Source of the DNA: Halichondria panicea | Taxonomy: Eukaryota > Porifera > Demospongiae > Suberitida > Halichondriidae | DNA length: 64,000 nt | Direction of reading: 5' to 3' | Assembly (NCBI RefSeq): GCF_963675165.1 | Contig: NC_087393.1 | Location: 1,389,002-1,453,001, forward strand | The notes under the pieces: generated by a model | Seen by the model: the letters and a program-made list of their open reading frames with translations, nothing else | What the model was told of the DNA's origin: nothing | Database searches by the model: none | Shown here: positions 12,501-24,500 of the stretch, in pieces | Layout of the letters: every line of letters starts with the position of its first letter | Numbering within the stretch: position 1 is the first letter of the stretch | Position numbers and translations under genes: made by a program

Positions 12501-15500
12501 AGAAAAGGGGATATTATTATTTGATCATCAGCATTGTTTTATTGTACACACTTAGCAACACCCTGGTACTGTACTTGAAATACTTGTGACTTGCTGAACT
12601 TTTGTAAGTCAATATATTTGATATGATACGTCTTATAGTTACTTATGTACAATAGTATTTACCAACTGAGAGGAGCAGTCTGTCATCTTTGGAGAAGGCC
12701 ATGCTCTGTACACTGTGACTGTGAACTGTCAGAACCTACCAAAAACACACCATCAACAACAGCCGCAAAACTGAAAATGACTTCACACACCTTGGTACAC
12801 TTGGCTGAGCCGACTCTCCATATCCTAATCTCACAGGGGGTGTGGCCAAAGGCTGGACTGGCACTGGCTATGTCCCTCACGTCATGTTGAGCAGCTAGAG
12901 TCGACACCTCCTCAGTGTGACCTGTAATACAATGTTAAAATGCACGTGTGCAATAGCAAACATGTAACTCTGCATACATACATAGACGGTACGTTTTATT
13001 GTAGTAACAAAATTGAGTCATATTCTTGGTCATACATATAATATAGGTAGTACCATTAATTTGTGCTACAGACATGTGCTTACCCAACATGTGTGTTTGC
13101 TTCCCAGTTGAGAGATCCTCCATCACCACAATACAACCACTGCTGTACACAAACAAACCTGTCCAAAAATAATTATCATCAACAGTCAATATTAGTAAAT
13201 GTGGCAGAGAAGATAAATTATACCAGTACACGAATAAGACATCACTGTACATGCAGCCACATTAGCCATTTCAAATTGTAACAAAAATACGTATGAGTGG
13301 TACTGTGCACTACACACCGCTGTTGGGTTCCCATATCACATTGTTCCTAGCCGCTCCGTTCACTCCTAACACCTTCTGTCGTATTAGACCAGCCTGGTTG
13401 GGTGGGGCCACATAGAGGTGCTCTGCTAGGGTAGCCTTGGGTGGGCGGTGATGGTAGTGAGAGTGTGAGGCTGGTGAGGGAAGTGTGTGTGGGGGAGAGT
13501 ATGGGGGTGGAGAAGGGGAGGGGTGGACACCTTGTCCATTATCCTTATCCTGAATAAAGGAGAGTATGATATGAAATGCTCATCCTTACATTTTTAGAGG
13601 TACGTACTCAATAATTATACATGTAGGAAACCTGTACAAGTTTGTCAAATGCACACTATACACTTGCATACAGCAGCATACATGTACATCTATACGAAAC
13701 ACATGTACGAACGTGAACAAATAAATGAGGTTAATGGCTCAGAATAGTGTGATACACTTACTTGCTGCATAGGCACATCTTCGGATCCAATCTCGCTATC
13801 TTGGTCCTCAAAGTTTTGTTTCTTGAACACATTGATGTTTTCCTCCTGGTCAGCCCCTAGCCTGTTATCTGGCCCCTCCTGGTTATCACTGGAGTGGTCT
13901 GGTGACTGGCTGACAATGTGAGGTTCATACAATGTGTCATCATCAATGAGTGCTGTCGTAGACGCTTGTCGCCGAGAGGTATTACCTACGTAAGTGAGAA
14001 GGAAATGATGTGCTGTATGTACTGCATAACTATCGAATGCACAGTTCCAACAGCTTGGAATGGTACACAATACAGATTGAGAGGCTATCTACTTGTACAA
14101 GCAAATACACTTGCCACTGTATCTTTCTTTAAATTAGTATGTTTCATGTATGAAACATACTAATTATACTGTATTATGTATACATAATACTAGAGCACTG
14201 AAGTGCTAACCCTTGGCTGTTTACAAATAGTATATATGAAGCATGGAAGCTGGCTGTAGCAAGTAACATGAGCAATGAAATTCCAGAGGCATGCTGAAAC
14301 TTTTGAGAATGGAGCTTTAGTACGGATGAGACATGAACTGTGGACTAGGATCACAGCAAAGTCAGTCAGCAAAGAAGCCTAGAGTCTTAGATGGCTCCTG
14401 GTATGTTCTGGGACTAGAGATAAGCAAAGAAGCAACAACCCTGCTTTTCTACTAATAGCCATTGTTCCTGGTACAGGATCACTTCAGGTGTAAAGATGTA
14501 CCTTGAATAAAGGACTCCTGTAGCTAGAGGCCATGCAGCCAACGTGCAAGTTCAGCTTCTTAGCTTTTGCTCACTTCTATACAGGCTATCCATGCTGTAG
14601 ACGCAGTGCTTCGGCATCTAGGTAAGCAGACTAAGAAATTACAAACAAACAAACAAACCAAACGACTACTATACCCGTGGCCACTCACACACGTATCTCG
14701 GGTAATAATCATTATACTGAAAATGTAGTAAACTAAAATAATGTGGTACCTGTTAAGGGCTTGTGCTTTGAAGTAGGAGCTAACGGTGTAAACGAGTGCA
14801 TCTTGATGGGTTCATAGTTCACAGGAGCTGGGGCACTCCGACGAGGTGACACTGACCGTGGGAGAGGTTTGCAAGGGCTGTGTGGGGGCGTGAATGTGGG
14901 AGGGGTATAGCCGAGAAAGTCCCATAGGAAGATGGCGTCTCCACAACTGACCACCTGGTCACCATTGGGGGAGAACAACACCTCTGTGATAGGCTCAGAG
15001 TGACCTATGAACACCTGGTGCAGGGAAACAGCATAATTGAGATTGATAACAAAAACACTCCTTCCTTGTATGTATCGGGTAGCACTAAGAATTTACTATG
15101 TACATATTTTTGTTTTTAGCATCCTACATACAGTGCATGCATGTATGCTATAGTGTATCATACGTTTGAGTATGCATAGCGAAACATTTTAACTCCTACT
15201 CACTTGGAAGTTGAGGTCGAGTGCCATCCCATAGTCCCATACTTTGAGCACATTGTCCCCTGCTGTTAGGAGGTGTCTATTACTGGGGCACACTGCAGTG
15301 CAGCTTGCTCTGTGGATATGGGCCACCTCTGACAGTAGCTGGCCATTGGAGGCACTGAACTTGAGCAGTCGAGAGGTTGAAGTGATAACTAGGAGCTGGT
15401 TGAGGGCTTTATGGGAGAAGGTCACCATCTTGGCTGTTTCTAGTGCTGGGTTGGGTGTGGCAGTTGTGGAGTGGTGGGTGGACATGGGAGTAATGTCCAG

Positions 15501-18500
15501 TCGAAGAACCTACAGTGTGAATTTGAAGTCTCTTAGGCTATCACGTCAATGTGCAGAATTCACTTCATTGGTACTGTACATTCGTTGCTGTTACATAATG
15601 TCCACAAAGAAGAAAAAAATTGGTAAAGGTAAAGTAAAATGAAGCACACAGAGCAGGTGGATTATAGTGTTTGAATAGACAGCCTACAGCGTACAATAGA
15701 CACTCCTACTCACCTCATCCAGGGACTCTGCATCCAGTACTGACACGGTGGAGTCTAGTGGTCCGATGAAGGCCAGTCTCTGTCCCCCCTGACTCACACT
15801 GAGTGCCCTTGGCCCATACCCCTCACCCTTAGCCACTGTGTTAGCCAGCACTCGAATCACCTACATGTACATGTACACGTACGCACAATGTAAGGAGGAT
15901 AAACTGATCAGCGTACAGTACATGCATCTGACCACCCTTTACGGATGTGCTACTGCCTAAGCTTTGACCCAAAACACACATTTGATCCCGTATAGCTGAG
16001 GCACTAAATTTTCGAGGTTTTTCTCCCTTAGAGCTACATGCACAGAATGAATTGTTTTTGAATAAGACTAGTTGGAGACACTCAAACAAATAATTATAGC
16101 GAATAGAATTGACCAGTTTTCAATGCAAAATTTAAAAGGACAACATAATCACATCCGGCACTGACCTTGGCCGCACTGATGTCAGAAAGGTCATACATGG
16201 CAAGTGAGCCAGTACTGGAGCTGCTATAGAGGGCGTGGCCACTTGGGGAGAACACTACTCCTGTAATCACTCCATTGTGGGACCTGCAGGGGAGAGAGTC
16301 AGCAGTCAATACTGTATCTCATAGTGATACATTATAGACAACTATACAGTTAGTAGTCTACAGAAAAACGCATATCATGATGTCATTAATCAGGGTGTCA
16401 TACAGGATTTTGAAGTAGAGGGGGAAATAAGAAAAGTAACCAGAAAGTTTTGCAGGTCAACTGTTATTTCAATACCCAGTTATGGACACTTTGTCATACA
16501 ACTAGTACTTGAATGCAAATTTTAGGGGGGAAATCCCCCCTTCCCCTGTATGACACCCCTGCTAATAGATAAGCCATTGCAATTTACTCACTTGTGCTCA
16601 GAGAGGACTGTGGTGGAGGGCACATGGAAGAGTCTAACGAAACCAGACTTAAACCCACAGGCAAACACTGGGAGACTGGGATGCCACACCACTGCGCAGC
16701 CAATGTCACCAGGAGTGTGGAAATCAAACAACTGTATTCACCAGGGATTTGAGCGGAGAGAGGATATGACTTTGATTGTGTTTTCAAAAAAGCAACTTTT
16801 ACAGCAAGATCAAATACAAAATTTGCACAGCATCAATTTTTAACAATACAAAGTAACTAAATGTACTACATGTATGAGTTCAGCAAACTGTAGCCTGACC
16901 ATGTTCCCACCTACATGTACCTGTTTGCCAGGCTTGCTGTCCCAGACTCTGATGGTGTGGTCCAGGGAGCACGAGACTAGACAGATTTCAGCCACCTCAC
17001 TTCCCGTGACACTCATACACTGTACGACCTCTCGATGGGACCTCATCAGAGTGGAGTAGCTGCTGCTACTGGCATCCAGGAGCCCTATGTTGCCCTGTAT
17101 GGAGAGATAATTATGGAATTAGTATACATATGCATTCCTTCAGGTGTACATTGTAGGTTTATATACAAGAGCATTACGTACAAATGTGGTACTGTACTGC
17201 AGGTGAATTTGGCGAAGAGTTAATTTTAGCAATTTGGCGGGGAGAGTCGCCAAAATTAAAAATTGCCCTCAATGCCTATTATAATAACACTACCTCAGTT
17301 AGTGTTGCCATGTGCAGGGTAACCACACAGTCCCAGTATATCGCATGAGATCAATAATACCATAAAGCATGATCGTCACATTATACAGGGATTTGAGGAG
17401 TTCTTGCAACTGTAATGTCGAGAGCGGAGTATCTGTCACGTGAACCTTGGTAACAAGATTGAATTTTGGCTCATTCCAAACCAATTTTTCTCCAATAGAG
17501 CCTATTCATTTTTGTTAAACTGGGAAAACATCGACTTACATCAGAAAGCTAAGAGCCTTTGGTAAAGGCTTTGCACCACAGCAGGTTGTCAGCTGAAGCT
17601 ATCCTTGAGATTCTAATCGTTTTGTGAGCTACTACTTGCCCCAGCCTGCCTGTAAGCTGTTGAAACTCAAAGTGTATCACTAGTCTCAGTAAAATCTCTC
17701 TTAGGCTAGCTCCAGCTGGATACACAGTTTGTGTGACAGACTAATAGTAGTAGCTCACGATTGGGCTCAAGGATAGCTTTAGCTGTGGTGCAAAGACTTG
17801 CATATGCAGAGTAAAGCCTCCTATAGGTCGATTTTTTCCCAAAATAAACAGGCCTAAAGGCTTTATTGGAGAAAAATTGGTTTGTAATGAGCCATAATTA
17901 CGTAACTGTTCACGTGACAGGTACTTCCGCTCTCGACATTACAGTTGCAAGAACTCCTCAAATCCCTGTATAATATAATAGTTCAATTCCTCATTCGCCA
18001 AATTTACCTGTATTTAGAACTTGTCTATATAATAGTACAAAGAGTGCCTGTAGACAAAGGTTGCAGTTTGCAAATAATATGAATAGTATAACAAGTTCAG
18101 TGGTTGCATCTACTCTATCTACGGTTGCATACCGCAGTGGTTCCAGCCAATATTCTGAGCCCATCTTCACTAATGTCCACTGCACTGACCGGTCCATCGT
18201 GTTCTGTGTGTGTGTGTGTGGGTGGACAATGACATCTTAACCACGACAATATTCATTGCCTAGAAGCATCACATGACATCTTAAAGGGTGACCTGATCAA
18301 AACTTAACTAGAACTAGAAACAGAGAGTGAGTGAGTCTTTACCATTGCATTGGTAGAGTGTACTGCAAAGCTAGGACAAACATTTAATGTGAGTTGTATT
18401 ACAATAGATTGGTCATAAATATTAAAAAAGGATACAAGTACATATAATTATTATACATGTACGTATACGCACGTGTATATTGGTAACAATTTAGGGCGTG

Positions 18501-21500
18501 GCTGTTATTAAATGTACACGCACATATACACAGAAAAATTGGATCTATACATCTGAAAAATGGCTGAACGAGTAACAAAAGAAGCAATTAAGAAACTAGA
18601 TGCAAAACTCGAATGCTCGATTTGCCTAGACCCTTTTAAGCAACCAAAACTCTTGCCATGTTATCACGTATTTTGCAAGTCCCCATGTCTGGAGAAACTA
18701 GTGACCAAAGATGGACGCTCCCTCACTTGTCCTACCTGTCGACACATTGTCCCACTGTCAGAGAGGGGAGTGGCTGGACTGCAATCAGACTTCCACATTG
18801 ACCACTTGTTTGAGATACGAGATGCGTTTAATAAAGCTGCAGAATCAAGTGAGACCCAATGTGGCAATTGCGAGGCAGGGAAAGCAACTGGATACTGCAA
18901 AGATTGTGAAGATTTCTTGTGTGATAATTGCCAAGCAGCCCATCAAGCGCTGAAACTGACAAGGTCTCATCAGATAGTGAGCCGCCAGGAATTTCAAGAA
19001 CAGGCCACAAAAATTATCACAGCCAAGAAAACAAACCCCACTTGTGGCAAACACCGCAAAAATGAGCTGAAGATCTACTGTGACACTTGCAAGGAGCTTA
19101 TCTGCACAGACTGCACCATCCGACTGCATAAAGACCACAATTACGACCTAGTGGATGATGTGTTCCCTAAACATAAGAAAGAGCTTGTCTCAAGTCTCAA
19201 ACCTGTCAAAGAGAAGCTAGACAAAGTCCAACAAGCACTGAAGGTGTTCGATACTCTTGCAAAAGATATTCACGACCGAAGAGCCACTCTTGAAGCCGAT
19301 ATTCACAAAGAGATTGATGAACAACATCTACTATTGGATCAGCGAAGAACTGAGCTTGTGGGAGAGCTGAAGATGCTGACTCAGCAGAACCTAATAGGTC
19401 TAGCTGCACAGAGAGACCAGGTGGAGATTACTCAGGTGAAACTGGCCAGCTGTCTCGAGTACGTTGAGGGGGCGCTTGAAACAGGCACTGTGTGTGAAGT
19501 ACTAGAAACGAAAGCTCCTGTACTCAAGAGAATTGAACAGATATCGACCAAATTTAATCAAGACAAACTTCAACCAGAAATAGAAAACAAAATAAAATTG
19601 ATTACAGACGGAAAAGAAAAATTAAAAAAGTCATGCATATCTTATTTAAGAATACATGATGATGAGATGACTGACAGTTGCAGTCTAGAGGGGGAAAATT
19701 TAACCGGTGTAGAGGTAAACAAGGCTGTGAAATTGAAACTTCGACTCAAGAGGCAGTATCGGAACATTGAGGTAGTTGCAGCAGTCACTCACAGCCACAC
19801 CCAGACCCCAGTCAAATGTGAGATTATCAGGAGAGATAATAAGTACGAAATCGCCTACACGCCCACAAACAGAGGTGAACACGAAATTAACCTGGCCATC
19901 AATGGCACACACGTAAGAGGCAGTCCATTCACTGTAGTAGCCATGCCTCAACCGCACACACTGGGAGCACCAAGCAGAGTGATTAGCAATTTGGAGAAAC
20001 CCTGGGGTGTCGTTGTCAATAGCAAAGGTCGTGTGATTGTCGTTGAATTTGGTAGTGGACGAATAGTGATCTATGATGAAAATTATGAACGAATTCAAGT
20101 AATTGATTCACGAGGTAAGGCTGCAGCAGGAGTGGCTGTTGACAGAGATGATAATATCTACGTTAGTGATTATAAGGACCATAAAGTCCGAAAATTTACC
20201 GCCAATGGAGACTTTCTCAAAGAAGTGGGCACTAAAGGTGACCAGAGGCTTCAGTTCAGCTCACCAACAGGAATAGGCTACAACAAAACTAACGACAAGA
20301 TATATGTCAGTGAAGAGAACAACAATCGAGTTCAAGTGTTGAACCCTGACCTCACATTCCACAGTATCATCAGCGAGAATGAAATTAATAGTCCTCTCAA
20401 TGTTTCATTCGACCGTATTGGCAATGCGTACGTAGCTAACTTTGATAAGCACAATGTGAAGGTATTTCAAAGTAATGGAACGTTGTTGAGAACATTTGCT
20501 GCACACGGTAGTGGTCCAGGACAACTAACTAATCCATGCGCTATAGCTGTCAGCAATACAGACACGGTGTATGTTGTTGAGATGTGGGGACATCGTATCT
20601 CGGTATTTAAAACAAATGGAGAGTTCATTTGCAATTTCGGCACACAAGGAAAAAAAGAAGGAAAATTCGATGGTCCAGCTGGAATAGTCATTGACAGTCA
20701 TGGAAACATCGTAGTTGCAGATCGAGGTAACAGACGACTTCAAGTATTTTAATCTAGGACAATATTATGTACATTGCACATACATGCATGCACCAGTAAA
20801 CTATTTAGTTCGATCAGCACTGTAGAATATTATTCATAAACTTTGTGTCTTGTGCTGTTGGTGAACTTTTCCATATCCCCATTTCTTTCCCACTATTCCC
20901 CAGTCGTAATGACACATCATGATTAAACATTGTATACTACATGCAGTGTACATACAGCCACCATAATTATATTGTTGCAGTACGTAATAAGCATCGCCAT
21001 TGCTATGCATAAGTACTTCACAATGATAATTACCTAATTCTGAAATAGAACAGCTAGCCTTGTTTTCAGGCTGATCTTTCTTTAATAGAACAGATGGAGA
21101 AAAATAGGCCTGCATGGGGAAGATTGTATCTGGGAGTAGTTGGAATTCTCAGTTTTTTTTTTAGAATTCCATTGATAGTAACTAAACGTATTTGAGAGCA
21201 GAGTTTTAGTGGTATGGATATAATAATAATACATTATACTGTGGACTATGATCATAGCAAAGAAGCCTGGAGTCTTAGAGGAGTATGGCTCCTGGAGTCC
21301 TGGTGCTAGGAGCAAAAAAAACCTCCGGAGCTGGACAACAAACCAGTCACAATTCTAGCTTTCTACTTTAGTGACCCATTGTTCCTGGTACGGGATCACT
21401 TCAGCTACAAATAAGTGCCTCGAATAAAGGCCCGGTGTATCTAGGCTCTAGCCATGCAGCCAACGTGCAAGTTCAAGCTTCTTACATGTAGCTTTTATTC

Positions 21501-24500
21501 GACAACGAAGCTTTATCATAAAAATAAAACAGAATGGTCAACCACAAACATTTTCACGATCGCTAAATCAGAACGCGGAGTGTTTCAACCGTTTACACAG
21601 GGAGGCCCGGTCGTTTCCAATCTATGCACAAACAGACAAACTAGAGCACTGAAGTGCTAACCCTCGGCTGTTTACTTGAATACAAATAGTAGTATGTATG
21701 AAGCATGGAAAAGCTGGCTAAGTATATAGCAAGTAACATGAGCAATGAAATTCCATCGTTCCTGGTACAGGATCACTTCAGTTGTAAATACGTACCTCAA
21801 AAAAGGACGCATGTAGAAGCTAGAGGCCAACATGCAAGAAGCTTCTTAGCTTTTGCTTGCTTTCATACGACAACGAAGCTTTAACATCGAAATCTTTTAT
21901 TATTAAATTGCTGTGTGAAGGCTATCCATCCTGTAAACGCAGTGCTATGGCATCCAGGTAAGCAGACTCACAATGCTAACCTTCGGCAGTTGACATAAAT
22001 CATAAAGATCTACATGTATAGAAACCAGAAAAGTGTTATACAATAGTATCAGGAGTGCATGAATATACCGTATAGCGTGTAATTTTCGTGGAGCAAAATT
22101 AATATTCGTGGTTTTCGTGGTTGGAAGTCTGACCACGAATATTTTACGCACGAATGAAGCGACCTTGCCTACCTTTACCTGCAGTGCAAGCAGCAACCAC
22201 GAAAATATTACCCACGAAATGTCTCAATATTGCTGAATCACGAATATTTCGTCCCCCGAAAATTACCCGCTATACGGTATGAATATGAATATTCATGCAC
22301 TCCTGATAGTATGTATGATCATGGAAGCTGGCTAAGCAGCAAGTAACATATGGGAGCAATTAAAGACTCAGAGGCTGAAACTTTTGAGAATGTAAGAATG
22401 GAGTAGTGCACTGTTAGGATCACAGCAAAGAAGCCAGAGTCTTAGAATGGCTGCTGTGGGGTATACTCTAGCAACCACAAGCATAATTCTAGCTTTCTAG
22501 CTTTCTACTTTAGTAACCGTGTTCCATTGTTCCTGGTACGGGATCACTTCAGCTGTAAATACGTAGTTTATCTCAAATAAAGGCCGCGTGCATGAAGCAA
22601 CAAAATACAATCCTGACCTGCTTCCATGAGTCGTGCTGAGAAGTCCAGAGGCCACACCCTTAACACACCGTCCTCCGACCCCGTCACACAGAACCCCTCA
22701 TGGACCGCCAGTGACAGGATAGGCACACCCCCTGGGTTGCTAGGCAACACATGCCATTTTCTCTTGACAGAGATGGATTTGTAGTGGATCTCAAAAATAT
22801 GCCCAGTCTTGGTTGAGGCAAAGCTGTTGTGAGTGAGTGCATAACATTCTTAATATTATTGTGGGCACATTGTCAAGGTAACAAGTATGAAATAAAAATC
22901 TTACAGTTCTTTCTACGTTATAGCTACACGGTCACATAGCCTCCAGGCATGGTTTAGAAAAAATTGTTGTAATGCACATAATTACATGTATAGCATGAGA
23001 ATCCTTGTGTTGAATGCAATATACGGGGTAACTCGCCCTCGGGTTTGTGCGCCTGTATATTTCATCTTATGCACCGTAATTGCCTGGAAACTACCAAAAT
23101 TTGGGTTTCTAAGCTTTCAAAACATGTACAGTGTACATTGCAGATAAACTACACGTACACCTACATGTAAATGATAGAGAGGTTGTTAAGAAGAGAATTA
23201 GCATCTTTACCAGACATTTACTGCACATTAGTGTCACTGTGTACATTATTATTGAGTATATGCTGCAAACGTACAATGTAGTTATCGTAACAGTGGAGAC
23301 TATGTAATAAGGAAGTTTCCACTCACACACTCCTATCAGTGAGGTCGCTCTCATTGTGGAATCCTGGTTGGAACTGTACGTCAGTGAAGTACATCTGGTG
23401 GTGCTTCTCCAGGTTGACAGGACAGGAGCGAAGAGACCCTCCCTTCAGACGCCAGAACCTCACATTATCCCAACCACATGACACCATCCTAGGGTAGAGG
23501 TGGGAGGTGGTTACTTGTGTCAGTGTGCTACAGGCATTTTTATTAAGCTACAATGTACGTGCATGTGTATAGGTATAGAATTAAATTGTCTGAGTATGTT
23601 AATTATGTGAAAGATTTTGCCTATTTTGTTATACAGGACATGTACTTCAGTGTCTACAAAGGACACAAACTACAGTGACACACGTACCTGCTATCATCAA
23701 AGCTAGCGATCCTCATGTGATCGATCCCAGCGTCTGTGTGAGCCTTGGCCAGTACGCTGACGTCCCCAGTACGAGGAGCCTGAGCCGTCCCCCAGAGGAC
23801 CACCTGACCCTTCCCGTGACCGTCCCTACCCACTCCACACAGAACACCACCGGAGTGAGAGAAACTAGAGGGGGAGAGGGGAATCTTACGCTCAAAAGAG
23901 TATTATAAGCCCAAAAGTGTCAAGCCAACCCTCCATGTTGAGTGGAATCAGCCAACAGAACAGAACATAAAAGGCCTCTTATTTTGGAGAGAATAATGCC
24001 TCTGAAAGTCGTCAATTTTGTTTTAAACACACACAACAAGGTGGCACTGTAACTATGTGTACATGTACCTGAGTGAGTGTAGACCCGAGCTGTGAGTCTT
24101 GAACAGGGCTAGACACCTGGCTGACTCCACCCCCCACAGTCGGACTAGGGGGAGGGGACCACTTTGACCAGACGCCAATAGGGATCTAGAGTGGTTGAGG
24201 GCTATGCAGGACACCTGGAGAGAGAGGAAATGGGAACGTACACCTTCCCAAACAACCAAATGCTGGCTATACATGTACACTACACGTAGCTGTCACTGAA
24301 ACCTAAACACATGCTACATTTGTATTTGGACGAGATGAATGACTGTTTCTAGAGCCCTGTTTAACCAAATCCAAGTCAAAGATTTTTCTGAGTAGCGGGA
24401 TAGTAAAACGACCGCTACATGTAATAGCATTTGCCAAACATTGGCTGAAGCTACAGGCTTACTCCACAAACATGTACAACACCTCAGAATTAGTCTTTTG

